Shown here one piece after another: positions 1 to 11,640 of a stretch of DNA of 64,000 nucleotides. Both the position numbers and the translations under genes were made by a program. This DNA comes from Symsagittifera roscoffensis (taxonomy: Eukaryota > Xenacoelomorpha > Acoela > Convolutidae), in contig NC_087064.1 of NCBI RefSeq assembly GCF_963678635.1, positions 53,712,684-53,776,683 on the forward strand, written 5' to 3'. Within the stretch, counting starts at the first letter, position 1; each line of letters opens with the position of its first letter. Below the pieces are notes generated by a model. That model ran no database searches. It worked only from the letters and a program-made list of their open reading frames with translations, and was not told where the DNA came from.

Positions 1-2772
1 AAATGTGAAGGTCGCGGAAACCGTGACCAACTTCTAATTTCGAAAATGGAATTTAGTTATCAGGTTTCACAGCGAAATAAAATACCTATTGTTCCATTTT
101 TCCTAAATGAGGTTGTTTTAATCATTTCAAATTTTCTAGAAATTCAAAAATCTTAAGGGCCATCTATTATTTTCGAAAGTTGAGATCATTGGATCATCTC
201 CAACTGTCTGTTGGCTATGTTCATCATATACACAAAAAACCTTACAAAAATGATACAGAAACCTCTTTTGATCAAATTCATCTCTCCTCAACTAAACTTA
301 TGCACTGTACTGATTGTCCGCCTGAACTTTGCTATAGTTTTACGCATTACCTGTCTCATCAGTACATAATAAAAAACGTCAGACAGGTACCTCCAGTTTT
401 ATTTGGGCTCCTGGTGTTAACTTTTGTTGAGAAGCCATGGCGCAGATGGTAGGACGCGTGATTTTCAATCTAAGGTAGGATGTTAGGTTTCGGCAAAAAT
501 TTTTTAAAATTAATTTTTTTCTCCTTTTTTTCCTTGACCTATTTAGAGCTACTCTATGCTTTTTTCGCTTGTGTTTGGGACGTGCAGCTTCGACTAAAAG
601 TATAAAAAGTTGCATGTATCATTGCATTACACAATTACGTACACATTTTGTCCAATTTGTTAAAAACAATTACTGTGGTGGTGAAATGAAAGAATAGCCG
701 GGTCATCTTGTTTAACGGCTATCGCAAAATATCTTCTGTATAAAAGGCAACTTAATGAGAGCTATTTGAGCTGATTTGTGAACTCAAGCTCATAACGCTT
801 GCGATTAGCAAGCGTTATCAAATCGGAACATAGTTTAACAAAATCAGTTGAAACAATTGCGGAGATGCTTAACTCCTGGGTGCAATGTTTGTTACTGGAG
901 TTCCTTGCATAAGTGGCTGCGACCATGTTTTTAGATACAAAAAGTTATAGCCCTCGGAAAAGTCAAAAATTCGATTTTTCGACCGTTTTTTAATTTTTTT
1001 TGTTTCTCAAAAAGTGCACTCCCAAATCTGAGTTTTTGGGTTCAATCGAAACAATTTGATCAGGAAAGCTCCCCTGCATAATGAATTACTCCAAGTTTTT
1101 CTGACACAAAAGTTAGGTCCCTCGAAATAGACAATATTTATTTTTTTAACGTTTTTTTGAGACTAATTGCAATTTTTTGAAAATTACTCTCTGTAATCTG
1201 AGTTTTTGCGTTAAATCGACAAAACAGGTTGCGTGATTTTTTTCGAAAACTTTTTGATTTTTCTCGAAAACCACTCTGCCAATTCTTTGTTTTTTTTGGT
1301 CAATGGAGAAACCCAGTTTTCGATATCTTCTCTGCTATGCAGCTACAAACCTCTTTTTGCAGAAAAAAGGTATTGTTTTCAGAAAATCAGCTTTTTGAAC
1401 GTTTGACCGTTTTTTAAAAAACTTTTGATTTTTCTTATTAACTACCTTGGTGTTCAATCGAATGAACCAGTTGCGAGAATTTTTCCTGCAAAAGCTTATC
1501 CTTATTTTTTTTATAAAAGTTCAATTTCTCATAATTTTTCGCCCTTCTTTTATTATTTTAGCAGAGAAACAACTATGGTGTTGGGCAAAACCCTTCGGTG
1601 AAATTGCCCATTTCATCCCATATCAGTATAAAAAATTTATCGAAACTTCAGCTTCAGCTAGGCCCCTAGGTATCTTTAACCGAGACATTCGAACATTTTG
1701 GTTCTTGTTTTTTTTTCAATATTTTCATTTTTTCTCAATTTTTGTTTATTTTCGTGCTGTATCGCAGGTAGTGCGAAACTCCGCTTCGCCTCTGCGTAAA
1801 ATTTTCAGTTTTGTTTCAAAAAAATTGCATGCACGGGATAAGCATTAAGAAATATAGAAAAATATGGCATAACAATTAGATTCAATCTATCAGGATTGAT
1901 ATATTCACGTTTCAGCGGAGGTTTCAAGGGGAGCGGTTTTTCAAAAAAGTTTTGTCAACATTTTTTATAGATTTACCCATTTAGTTTTCGTGCTCTCCGA
2001 AAATACTGAAAAAATCCAATTTTAAGGAAGTTTTTCAGCGCCACCGGCGAATTTTTGAAAAAAAAACCAGGCTAAAAATGACGCTTTGAGCATTTTGAAA
2101 AAAAATCACCTACAATTTGTTTTTATAAGCGCGCGAGCGCGCTCCCTTTCAAGTTTTAAATATATCGGTGCCGATGGGGCTTTTAAAAATATTTTATTGC
2201 TGGGCAGCCAGAAATGAATCTCCTAAAACTATACCAAAGAAGAGACATTTTGGAAGTTTTTGGAAACCAGTATTGAGGAGAAAAAGCGGTCGCCCCACAC
2301 CCCCCTCTGTATGCTACTGTCTAGTTTGAAATACGGACGGATAAAACAATTGATTGGCTGAACATCTGGACACCCGACGGCGAATATAAACTAAGTTCAT
2401 TTTAATAAATTATTATTGCAGAATAAGAAGATCTTGATAGTTCCAAAAAATGGAAGAAAGTTAATGAAGTTAACTTTATCATATAGCAACATATTTGGTG
2501 GCGTTTTTTTTTCAATTTTTCGAAACGAGTACGCGGATATTTGGCACTCTATGGATATTCTAAGAAGCTTTTAAAGTTCCCGGTGATGCATTAACGCACG
2601 GAAAAATTGCAACAATTGCTTGAAAAATTCCAATTGCTCATTGATAAAACAGCTTGATAAAATTGGAAATTTGGAAGCATAAAATTAGTCAAACAAATAA
2701 AAAAAACAATTTCTGATTTCTGAGTTGATATAAAAAAACCTATTGTCAATGAAAGAACTGAAAATCAAAAGG
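1..2772. other. AT-rich stretch without a recognisable gene
   Basis: I see no ORF here with recognisable domains. Long T-runs and A-runs dominate. Between about 950 and 1,500 a loosely repeated phrase (a T-run, then a 'ggttcaatcga'-like string) recurs at irregular spacing, which looks like a decayed tandem repeat. The region is not matched on the right side beyond 55,924, so it lies outside the inverted repeat. The longest ORF (1,447-1,848 plus, 133 aa) is rich in Phe from the T-runs and is probably chance. Confidence 0.5.
792..818. repeat. Perfect 11-bp inverted repeat with 5-nt loop
   Basis: Arms 792-802 (ATAACGCTTGC) and 808-818 are exact reverse complements around the loop GATTA. It stands alone in AT-rich sequence. 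No T-run directly follows and no gene ends here, so a terminator role is not supported. It may be a chance hairpin or a remnant of a small inverted-repeat element. Confidence 0.45.
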
Positions 2773-3060
2773 ACTTTTCTGTTGATTTGAGTCTTTTAGC
2801 AAACTTTTAGATGATTAGTTCAAGGTAACGATGCCCCTCCAATTCCGTTGTCCTGAGTTTTCTGACAGTGGTTCCACTTCCATCACTATTTGGTGGACTT
2901 CGTCACTATCATCTATCTACTGCGTTGTAATCCGTCGCCGTTGATCCTTTCTGCTTTTGTCTTGCGAAAGCGCTGAAATTTCCACTGGCGTATCCCATAA
3001 ACTTCCTTCTAAGTATCGGTTCCAATTCATCTCAAATTTTTTCTGCTACTGCCGCAATAA

Positions 3061-3303
3061 TCATACAAAGCAACTCAAAGACTTTTCTGACATTTGTGCA
3101 AGATTCACACATTTTAGCACTGAGAAGGGCTTAACCACTATCGTCCTCATGCTCTTCACATCCACAGCCACGAAGTGAACCGGGTATCGGTTTTTGCACA
3201 TAGGAGCCCTATTTGGGCCTACTTGGTATCGAGCTCCAGATGGCCTATGATATGTTTCACTCTGCCTGATATTCTCTTTTTCACTTCTATCGCTACTCTC
3301 CAT
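3061..3303 (-). pseudogene. X ORF fragment G, 80 aa (unknown)
   Basis: This fragment overlaps the end of the preceding 123-aa fragment in another frame, so it is probably its continuation after a frameshift. The right-arm counterpart is 55,365-55,565, where a further stop shortens it. Homology between arms continues past the ORF end to about 2,773, so more coding sequence is probably lost there. No motif recognised. Confidence 0.4.
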
Positions 3304-3664
3304 TTTCCGATGTGTTTCTGCTCAGTCTGCAAAACTCCGGAAACACTTCTACGCTGATGGCCGTGAGCATCTCATGCAATTGCTCTAGATTCAATAGTGA
3401 CTGGAGAGAAACAAACATGCTGTAGAACCCTAATACTTTCACTAGATTCACTTCGGTTCCTCCATGACAATCTACTACTAGTTGTGTTTCCGTCTTTTTC
3501 TTCATTACTACATTGCGAGAAACTATCACCAACTGTTTATGCTGCTTCGCAAGTGTCCTCACGCAGTCAAGACCTCCGCAGATGTGACCTTTTATTACAT
3601 AGACTTTTACAGGACAGCTTCCAGGTTTAAACCAGTCTTCCGGTTCCCAGCCAGGCAACTCCAT
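3293..3664 (-). pseudogene. X ORF fragment F, 123 aa (unknown)
   Basis: It starts at a Met followed by an acidic and aromatic stretch (WEPEDWF). The C-terminal half has alternating hydrophobic residues, ending near 'FCRLSRNTSENGE'. Two Cys and one His lie near residues 29-35 (HICGGLDC), too few for a zinc finger. The right copy carries a stop codon (about 55,107) inside the same stretch, so only the last 89 codons remain open there. Function unknown. Confidence 0.4.
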
Positions 3665-3736
3665 ATTTTTCTCTACTAGAGACTGCAGTCATCAAATTGT
3701 AAATAGTGTTGAGGTCACGCAAATTGCAATCTGCAT

Positions 3737-4003
3737 TCAGTTCCTTTTGGATGTCTTAGACGCTCGTAATATCGCATCGGCGTTGGGATTCGAACGCCAC
3801 GACGGCTTCAATAACTCCCACACGAACATCAATCTTGTCCTCAGTAGCTTATCTGAGAATCCCAGTCCAAATTCCACTCTATTATCAGAATTCGGTACGG
3901 ACGGCGCAGTCATTTTTTCTTCCAATACAAGTCGCAATCTAACTTGTTGACTGGCAATACTTCTTCTTGTAGATAATCTAGACACCCAGAATTTTAGCAA
4001 CAC
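3737..4003 (-). pseudogene. X ORF fragment E, 88 aa (unknown)
   Basis: A short fragment rich in basic residues. The matching right-arm stretch (about 54,700-54,960) is broken by stops. Only its place in the conserved X order supports it. Confidence 0.3.
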
Positions 4004-4040
4004 TGCTTGTTCGTTATCGAACTAGCAATCACGTATATCT

Positions 4041-4241
4041 TCATTGATGAAAAGTTTGTATGCCTTTCCAAGATTTCCTGATACACTGTGGTACGACTTC
4101 TTTCTGATCGATCCTTCTTTCATTGGACTTCAGAAGTGTCTTTATCAGCTCTTTCGTGAGCCTGAGCTGTTTGTTAGAAAGACTTTGGATCTCATCTATC
4201 CTCCATAAGGGTTCTCGCTCTACTGGTTCTTCGATGTTCAC
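4041..4241 (-). pseudogene. X ORF fragment D, 66 aa (unknown)
   Basis: The best conserved X piece. It differs from the right-arm copy (54,455-54,655) only at the last residue. It is charged and predicted helical (Leu, Lys and Glu rich), which would suit a structural or gag-like segment. No catalytic motif is visible. Confidence 0.45.
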
Positions 4242-4530
4242 TCTTAAAGGCTTGCTCTAATGAATGTGCATGAGTTCTTGTAAGAGTAACGTCTTCTCAA
4301 GGTTACTGCCCTCTCTCAACATCCTCGCAAAGGTGGTCGGCTCTGGTGATGGTATTTGTTAGGTTAAAAACCGGAAAAAACAGAAAGCATCTCTTCGTTT
4401 CGCACACGCCACTGCCGCTCCTTCACAAATCAATTAGGTCTCTCAGATGGGTCATCAACATCACTTTTTCCTACTTTGATCTCTTCTTTTCTTCCTAGTC
4501 GTACTCCCCTATCATCAACTCCACCATACA

Positions 4531-4974
4531 CTAACTCAGTCCTGACGCACGTATACCTATCAGAGGGTTTACTCTCGCGGTCGTTCTCATTCCTTTTTCA
4601 AAATGGCGTAATAATACTTCCCTCCATGGTAAACTCACAAATTGATCCACTGTCTCGCTGTGCAGTTCCAATGACACTATTGTTCCATAAGTTTTCTGCT
4701 TCACCATCGTGTCCTTAATAATTTCGTTTAGAGAACGCTCCATAGCAATTTTGTTTTCTAGAGCTATCAGATCTCTTCTAGCCGAATTTCTGTACTCCTT
4801 CATCTTCTCCATGTATCCACCAGTGGTCTTGTCTATCGTGACTGTCTCCGATACTGTTAAACAATTATGTTCAACCGGATTTGGCTGTCCTACGACGCTT
4901 TTCTTTCCGTGGTTCTTTCTCGAAGTCTTGAAGTCTTTGAGGCTTCTCTCACCATACTGGCTTAGTATCTTCAT
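4531..4974 (-). pseudogene. X ORF fragment C, 147 aa (unknown, coiled-coil-like)
   Basis: Residues 55-95 form a charged helical stretch (EKMKEYRNSARRDLIALENK and onward) that could be a coiled coil. In the right arm a stop replaces a Cys codon near residue 38, leaving 53,867-54,160. I recognise no family. Confidence 0.45.
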
Positions 4975-5078
4975 TTCCTAGATTGCTCCGGTAAGAGTGC
5001 GGTCATTATTTTTGGACCTGCAATTGGCTGTCCTTAATCCTGCCATGAGAATGGGCGGCACCATCGCTATGTCCCTTA

Positions 5079-5471
5079 TCATCTTTGAAGTTCCTTGCAA
5101 ACAGTCATTGCCTTGTTCCATGTCAACAGCAGCCTCCACTCGTTTTCTTTGGCTGAATTGGCAGTCTTCCCTGAAGTTTCAAGACCCATCTTCGTTTTTC
5201 TAGACTTTCTGTACATGACCTTGCTGCCCAATTTTATCTTCATGACATTGATCTTCTCCGTCCTTAACTTCGGGCTCATTGTCCTTTTTCGCGTCCTGGA
5301 CCGATACACTACTTCATCGCTCCTTTCTTGACTTGTCATTTTGATGGGAGACTTGGTTTCACTCACATAAGTAGCTGAGTCAATGACTAAGCAGCTCATT
5401 TTTCTCTCGAACTCATCCAATTTGTTAAGGATTTTCTGCATCAGGGGTCTATTGAGACCTGTTTTTACCAC
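5079..5471 (-). pseudogene. X ORF fragment B, 130 aa (unknown, basic)
   Basis: A very basic fragment (many Lys and Arg between residues 55 and 100) that could bind nucleic acid. The right copy (53,208-53,600) is the same length with 18 differences in 130 residues. Open frames of equal length in both arms suggest this part was once coding. Confidence 0.5.
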
Positions 5472-5796
5472 TGACTGAGTCCCGTATCAATGCATTACCG
5501 TGAAGTCCGCTTCCATGAAAGCAACTCTTTTAAATCGACAGCCAGTTCTATTCTCGTGGTCACGGTGGTGAACTTCACAATCTCTAACTTCACAATCTCT
5601 AAGTTTTTCCGAAGTTTCCCCAGGAAAGGCACTTGGGCTGCATTTTATAACTTCCTCCTGCGAGGTTTTTGTGTTAAGAGTTTTTCTGTTGTTGTTTCAG
5701 TTGTGGCAGGAGAGCTGCTCTCCGGAATATTACAATTTGTATTCTTAAAGGTTAAAGAAGGTTCCAGCGTGGATTTTTCATGTTTGGCTGTTTCTG

Positions 5797-6063
5797 TCAT
5801 TTTGCCATTGTATCTACTCCGTCTTCATCATGAAAATTAAAATAAAGGCTCGAAATGCCACCTACTGAGGCCTTATCATCATCTTTTCCCGCTGGGTTGG
5901 GACTTTGCTCTATCGGTTTTTCTGCTTGAAGGTCCTCCTGATCTTCAATCTCTCGCTTCTTGTTCTGCCCTGATCCCGAATGTCTTTGCTCACCATCTTC
6001 AATAGTTTCAACTGGAAGTTCGTTATTACCTGCCGACTGATCTTCTGGCTCTCCGTGCATCAC
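5797..6063 (-). pseudogene. X ORF fragment A, 88 aa (5' end of X coding region)
   Basis: The first coding piece after the primer-binding site and acidic throughout (Glu, Asp, Gln rich). In the right arm (about 52,635-52,908) a Gln codon has become TAA, so the left copy is the better preserved one. Gag-like by position only. Confidence 0.4.
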
Positions 6064-6110
6064 TACAATCTCTTCGCAGCGAAAGGGTGCTGGAGCATTT
6101 CTCGTCAGTA

Positions 6111-6124
6111 CTTTCCAGTCGCCA
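6111..6124 (-). promoter_or_regulatory. Putative tRNA primer-binding site of X, left copy
   Basis: On the minus strand the LTR-like region is followed by TGGCGACTGGAAAG, which begins with the TGG expected opposite a tRNA CCA end. The same site is in the right copy at 52,581. The exact tRNA cannot be assigned and the LTR end beside it lacks a clear CA. Confidence 0.4.
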
Positions 6125-7821
6125 CTAATTCTGACCTAACGTTTAGAACCAAACAAAACTGGATCGGTCCAGTGGTTCTAAATTTATCTAATGTTCAAAA
6201 TGTTTAGAACCAAAATAAACTTCTTGGTCCAGTGGACCTCAAGTTACAAAACGAAACGTCTTTTGTCCAAACACGAATATTTTTCAAACGTATAGCTTGT
6301 ACCTAAATTTTTCTGTACTTTTTGTCCTATTGTTCTAAAACATATGTATCTGAGCTCAGAAGGTCTTTCAGTTCGATGCAAAAAACGCGATCAAAAAACT
6401 TTCAGCAGAAAAATTTTGCCAAAAACAGCGCAAACTGGTCCCCTCCAGACTGGTGAACCCACTAAATCAAACTCGCGAAGTCCGGTTTCACTGGGAGCAG
6501 GAAGGTTACCGATAGACGGGTCCTAAAACCTGTCGCATCACTAACATATAATATTCGAACAACAGTCTTTATCGGATCTAAAATCGGATCTCGACATTAA
6601 ATTTGTTTTAACAGTTTCCGGACCAATTTTAACCGGTTCCTCTACTTATGTTTGCTGAAATACGATGTAATTCACTAATTTAGTTCTTTTTTTGTTCCGA
6701 AAATAACGGATATCTGAAAAGCCATTATTTTGATCACAAAAATCGGTCTGCTTACGGTCTGTTTTTTGAAAAATGCAATTGAAATATTAATACGGGTAGT
6801 CAGAGCAGTAGCACTAATAATATTAATACCCCACCGGGTCCGTTCATTATCCGAATTAAGAATTAAAGTGCCTAACTCGGAAATTTACAACTCGGTGAAG
6901 GGTAATTACAGTGCAGTCACTGTCGTGCCCCCACAGACTGATATTGTTTTTTTGATTCTGTACTCAGAAGGATACAAAACTATTTAACGATACCCAACGG
7001 TAGACTTTTGTTGTCCTTGTGACCCTTCCTGCAGCTTTTTGCACTTAAGGATCGGTCTTCTACTTTAATCACTTGACCCTTCCGGATCGAGTGCAAATTA
7101 ACATTAAGGTGCTTAAATAGTTGCGCTTATCGATCGAATCTCGTCTGGAGGCTGTTCTGTACTTGTTTCTTACTTAATTCTTGTTTTCTTACTGTTTTCA
7201 GTTTTTGTAGTTACTTTTATGTTTTTTCTTTGGTTTCTCCTTGGGTTCTATACTATTTTTTGTTTAGTTTCTTAAATATCTTTAGTTGTTTTTTATCTTA
7301 CGCCGCTTAAGGAACGACGGGATTGCCAATCCCCTCATCCTTCACGATACGTGATTTTCGGATCTTAACTAGGTTGGAAAGCTGGATCGAGGAATCCGAA
7401 AGGTTTTCGCGTTCCGAACCATCCTTCCGAGGCCTCTGTTATTGGGTTCACCGATCATGATCATATGAATAACGCCCAGGAGCGCCAGAAAAACTCATAT
7501 GAAAAAACTATCGGAAAGGAAATATCGACGGTAAGTTAACTAGATCTTGAAACAGTTAGCTAGAGTCTAAGTAGAGCCATACCTGCTTTTAACCGTCTCT
7601 GCCATAACCAGTTCAATGTGGTTCTAATAACATCGAGTCGACAGAGTCATTACTATTTGAAGGCTATCGGCCGAATCGCTCAATTTATTGTAGTATCCCC
7701 TCCCCAGACCACGAGGTCACTCCTATATCAGGGCTACTATAATATTTGTATTAAAATACCATAGTATTATTGTTTTTGATCAGTAGATAAAATCATTCTA
7801 TCCATCAGAGTTGGATCAACA
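6125..7821 (-). mobile_element. LTR of element X, left copy (~1.7 kb)
   Basis: Reverse complement of 50,861-52,580 and homologous to the sequence from 56,494. Read on the minus strand it begins TGTTGATCC directly after a purine tract, carries a TATTTAAG box, and ends near the putative primer-binding site. Three related copies, each preceded by a purine tract and followed by retroelement-like ORFs, are the main support. Small ORFs inside it are chance. Confidence 0.65.
7109..7119 (-). promoter_or_regulatory. Candidate TATA-type box of the X LTR, left copy
   Basis: TATTTAAGCAC on the minus strand is conserved in all three LTR copies (also 51,553 and 57,371), although the surroundings vary. A core promoter inside the LTR is expected for this element class. 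No start site can be placed from sequence alone. Confidence 0.35.
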
Positions 7822-7830
7822 CTTCCCCTC
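7822..7830 (-). promoter_or_regulatory. Polypurine tract before X LTR, left copy
   Basis: GAGGGGAAG on the minus strand lies directly beside the LTR start, as expected for the plus-strand primer of an LTR element. The right copy has the same tract at 50,852-50,860. Its presence means that 3'-internal sequence of an element precedes this LTR. Confidence 0.5.
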
Positions 7831-8086
7831 AAACCAATATTTTTGATTATCTGAAAATGAATCGGGTCATAATAATTTCAAATCAGGCCATACCAGGAAG
7901 CCAAAAATTTCTTGAGATAATTTCTACAGTTGCTCTATAAAATTCCTTCAGCTTCTCGAATCCGATCTTTTTCACAATCGGGAAGGGTAGTAACTTCTCC
8001 CGTTAGCCTTCCTGGTGCTTTATCTACTTTTGTTGACTACATGAAATTTATCACCGGATGATTAATAAGGCTAAATATGTGTTTTA
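7831..8086 (-). other. Remnant of the 3' internal end of an X/Y-family element
   Basis: Conserved with 50,640-50,851 in the right arm. It sits between the polypurine tract and the Z LTR. No open frame survives. Z probably inserted here, into the 3' end of an older X/Y-family copy. Confidence 0.4.
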
Positions 8087-8350
8087 TGTATAGCTAAGAT
8101 AGGAGCTTAGAACAAAAGCTAAAGAGCCAGATAGTAACTCAACAATCAGTTGAAACTCCTATTTTGAGGAAATCCTGAGTTACCACGTTTCGAAGACAAG
8201 ATCGTCTTGGCCCTTGTAACTAAACTTTTCTCAATGAAAACGAGAGCGCTTTCATATAGCTGATTTAAAAGAGAAAACCGCTAATCTTGATAGAATAGAT
8301 TAAACTTAATATTTCACAACATACAACACTAGTTATAAAGCACCTTGTCA
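8087..8350 (+). mobile_element. 5' LTR of element Z, left copy (~264 bp)
   Basis: It begins TGTATAGC and ends TTGTCA, the TG...CA ends usual for LTRs. A TGG primer-binding-site start follows two bases later. The right arm has the same unit at 49,872-50,136 on the minus strand. A TATAAAG-like string lies close to the 3' end. No 3' LTR copy exists in the window, so the 5' boundary rests on where the two arms diverge and on the TG. Confidence 0.55.
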
Positions 8351-8352
8351 TA

Positions 8353-8365
8353 TGGTGACAGCGAC
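8353..8365 (+). promoter_or_regulatory. Putative primer-binding site of Z
   Basis: TGGTGACAGCGAC two bases after the LTR end, also present in the right arm at 49,857-49,869. Position and TGG start fit a tRNA primer site. The tRNA was not identified. Confidence 0.5.
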
Positions 8366-8394
8366 AGAAAACTCAACCTGATAATTTCTCAAAG

Positions 8395-9540
8395 ATGGCT
8401 CACACAGCAGTTTTTCTCGACAAATTTTCGGGATCTCCCTCTGAGAGTTAGAACGAGATTGAATCAATATTCAGAAGTACGAGAGACGTCATCAAAATGA
8501 ACAGTGCCCAGGCAAACAATTCCCTGAAAGCTCACCTAAAAGATGCAGCGTTGCAATTTTTCATGTCCCAACCAAAAGTAACCCATGGAGACATTGAATT
8601 GAAACTAGAGGCGCTGAAAGACCATTTTTACAACCCCGACCTCAGAGAACTCCACTTGATGGAGCTTGAAAACCTCAAGTACGACTCAAAGACACAAACT
8701 CTAGAGGAATTCCTGGTAAAACTTCAGAATCTGGCAAAACTAGCCTATCCAGATTCAATCACAAAACGGCACCAGCTGTCAATCCAGACCTGAATGCAGA
8801 CGCAGAGGCAACGCCGAAAGACAGAGATTTCATACGAGAGAACGAGAAAGATAAGTCAGACTACTCTTCATAAAGTCAATGCCGAACTGGCTTCTAATCG
8901 TATTACTTGAGAGACCAGAAGAAACCCCTGTACAATGACTTAATCGTAAATTTTGCTGCGACTTTGACAGAAATTAATCAGAAAATGGAAAAAATTTCGA
9001 CGCATTGAGCCGGCAACTAGAGGAACATAAGAACACAGCTGAGAAGCAGCACAGCCAATAGAAGACTTGGTTCTCACAACGTGGGCCTGGAAGAGGCAGA
9101 GGTTGTGGCAGAGGAAACTGCAACCATGGGTGAGGCAGCGGCTTCACTCAAAGTGGTTGGCCAAATGGGTTCCAACAGCCGAGAGTGACTATGAGCACAC
9201 CGCCACACCCTCAAAACACGGTCAAAAACAAATCTTTCCTCAGAATCAGACACATTCGCCACAAAGTCATATACCTGAAATCGAGTATTCACAAACTCTT
9301 TGCCATGTTGACGCCTATCCAAATCATTTAGCGACACACTGCTTAGTGCGTAAAAGACGACAAAATAGGAACACCAAAACCCTTTCCCCAGCGCCAATAA
9401 CGCGGCACAAATTCAGGGCAACCAAAAAACTAGATGATCCACTCCTCAGCAAGCAAGTAAAAAACCAGTACCTTTACCGTATAACCTCCGCTTCATTTTA
9501 TAATTCACCTACAAAAAAGACAACAAAAAGAAAAACATAG
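8395..9540 (+). pseudogene. gag: Z gag, left copy
   Basis: The ATG at 8,395 lies 30 bases after the primer site. An in-frame TAG at 8,449 (codon 19) is also present in the right arm. The frame then runs open to 8,793 with a capsid-like helical region of the Ty3/gypsy gag type (around residues 60-125, ending in LAKLAYPD). Beyond 8,793 the frame breaks repeatedly. The rest holds a remnant of an Arg/Gly-rich tail and a zinc-knuckle-like string near 9,300-9,345 whose second Cys position is Asp. Gag would form the particle core. Confidence 0.75.
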
Positions 9541-9790
9541 AGATAATTGCCTTTATATCACTAGAGGCAGACACGCTCCTGTATTGTAACGTAAAATTCT
9601 CTCCCAATATACAAAAACGCGCGTTAATCGATACGGGTGCTTGTGCAAACGCTATGCTTCAACATGTGTACGAAAAACCAAACCCGAAAAGGATGCCCTA
9701 GTTACTTACACTACAGAAAATTAACACGAACCCAGAACAGCAGATCATAATCAAATTAACCCCAATATACTACAACTACCATCTATAAGG
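9541..9790 (+). pseudogene. pro: Z aspartic protease, left copy
   Basis: The active-site motif DTGA (9,630-9,641), preceded by hydrophobic ALI and followed by CANAM, is typical of retropepsins. A stop at codon CCC-TAG (about 9,697) ends the frame, where copy 3 reads on. A deletion relative to copy 3 follows, removing part of the protease-RT linker. It would cleave the Gag-Pol polyprotein. Confidence 0.7.
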
Positions 9791-10389
9791 AATCACCGGG
9801 GCTATAACTCCAAACGAAGCAAGGAAATGAAATTTTGGAATTGCAATCGCATGCTCAACCTCAAGACTCTTTACGAATTCCAACAAAATGAGAAATGCTC
9901 TTTGCGAATTCCAACAAAATGATAAGATGAAACCGAGAAACAACCAACAAGACAGGCAAGAATTTCGCAAACAATTTTCTTGGGAACATACAGCACTTCA
10001 AACGGAACAAGTGCATCAAATTGAAAAGTTTTTTTGTATAATACAGCGGCATCTTCGCCAAACACAGATTTGCGTCGTGTACAATACCGAACTTAAGATC
10101 AAATTGACACCCAAACATAATCTAACAGTCTACACTCAATCAACGCCGACACCAATTCACCTCCGAGATGAGCTTCTAGTCGAACTTGCACTTACGCAGT
10201 TCAACAAAAACATTACAACTTTACTACAATCACGGTACATTCACGGCAGCCCATTAATTGCCAAACTAAAACCTTCAAAAAAATTGCGTTTGTTAGACGA
10301 CCCCAGAAGAATTAAGGATCTCCTACGACAAGACTACATTAACTAAAATTTTCCTACCTCCAACCAGCAGGACGCAAAAAACCACTTCG

Positions 10390-10850
10390 CTGGGAAAACT
10401 TTTTTTCGCAAAACTGGATTGCTCACAAGCCTACCACTGTGTGCAAATGGCTGACGAACTCTCAGTACAATTCTTGCATTTCAACTTCGCTTCCAGGACT
10501 TATGCCTATAATTGTTTAGCACAAGGACTAGATAAATCCGTCACTGGATTCAGCTCCTTCGTTAGAGCATTCAAAGACCTATGTCTCGCAAGCAATGTAT
10601 GTACACACTACATGGATGACATTGGATGAAATTTTCCCATCTTTGCGACTAGTTTTCTCCTGCATTCATAAATCTGGACTCAGATTGTCTCCGAAATAAT
10701 GCCAGATTGGAACAACTCAGGTAACTTTTTCGGGAAAAGTTATAACATCAAGTGGAATAAAACCCAAAACAGAAAAGGTCATGAAATTTCTCAGGAAACT
10801 GGGAACCCCGAAATCAACGAAGCAAGTAAAACGACTTGTCGGTTTCGTAC
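10390..10850 (+). pseudogene. pol: Z reverse transcriptase, left copy
   Basis: Motif A (KLDCSQAY, Asp at 10,417-10,419) and motif C (YMDD at 10,609-10,620) are both present in one frame, followed two codons later by TGA. The space between them is about 65 codons, close to the usual length. The thumb/connection continues in another frame into the RNase H ORF. It is therefore a recognisable but frameshifted Ty3/gypsy RT. The right arm has lost the YMDD box. Confidence 0.75.
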
Positions 10851-11347
10851 AGTATTATCCAGACTTCATACCAAACCTCGGAGAGAAGCTTCTCCCATTT
10901 TACAAACTCCTGAAAAAGGACAAGGATTTCATTCTCGAAGATAAACACTACGAGGGAATGGAGACACTGAAAAACGACCTACTCACAACAACCACACTAA
11001 TGTTACGAATGGCACAAACTGAAAAGCAGTTTGTCATCCTTTGTGATGCGAGCTTCCACGGCGCCGGCTTTGTCCTTCAGATAGAAGAGCTTCACCAGGA
11101 CAAACAGGAAAAGAAAATCTACGCCCCAGTGACATTTGGTTCACAGCTGTTCAATAAAGTACAATTAAAACTCTCTTTATACTGCAAAGAATTTCTGGCC
11201 TTGTACTTTGCGCTCGAAGCGTTTTCACATTACATTTGGGGAGCGGACAAACCAGTACTTGTACTAACGGACAACAAAAGCCTCACACAGTTCTTTCAGG
11301 CGAAAACCATCCAACCCTCACTTTGGAACTTTCTGGATAGAATTTAA
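10781..11347 (+). pseudogene. pol: Z RT connection and RNase H, left copy (188 aa open)
   Basis: The start matches the end of RT (KQVKRLVGFVQYYPDFIPN). RNase H follows with CDASFHGAG (first Asp), a Glu in the SLYCKEFLALYFALEAF helix and TDNKSL (last Asp), the Ty3/gypsy arrangement. A TAA at 11,345 ends it, although the next codons still read as conserved sequence (GHKSGKTNAAPNFLSRM), so the stop is a lesion. It degrades the RNA strand during reverse transcription. Confidence 0.8.
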
Positions 11348-11640
11348 GCATTCAACATCGTACTCGGGCACAAATCCGGAAAAACTAATGCTGCCCCCAA
11401 TTTTCTCTCGAGAATGCAGACTGACCATCAGAAGCTATCGAACTGCAAATCTCAGAGTAAATCCCCACCAGAGAAGTTCATGTGAAAATGGCTCTTAGCC
11501 ATTTCCAACAGATTCCAGAGCAGAGCAACAAAATGATAAGCGAAGACGAAGCAGAATTATAACGCTTAGCAACTAAGTACCCACGTCTTTATCTGCAAGT
11601 GCGTTAACAATAACACTGTGATGAAACAATAACGGCAAAA
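11348..11640 (+). other. Z spacer between RNase H and integrase
   Basis: Decayed coding sequence continuous with RNase H and with the integrase N-terminal region. No separate gene is seen. The same stretch is present on the minus strand of the right arm (about 47,000-47,300). Confidence 0.4.

Larger units (their letters stand above)
2773..6110 (-). pseudogene. Element X internal region, left copy (unrecognised proteins, decayed)
   Basis: A run of minus-strand ORF fragments lies downstream of the X LTR and its putative primer-binding site. It has the same order and content as 52,595-55,924 on the plus strand. I recognise no RT, protease, integrase or zinc knuckle. Position behind an LTR and primer-binding site suggests the body of a non-autonomous LTR element or a very diverged gag-like region. 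Stops and frameshifts split it into at least seven pieces. The two arms differ at about 14% of residues in the best-compared ORF (18 of 130). Confidence 0.6.

Noticed and set aside
1447-1848. 133-aa Phe-rich ORF as a membrane protein
   Set aside because: Its Phe and Ile content follows from T-runs; no orthologous copy or signal supports it.
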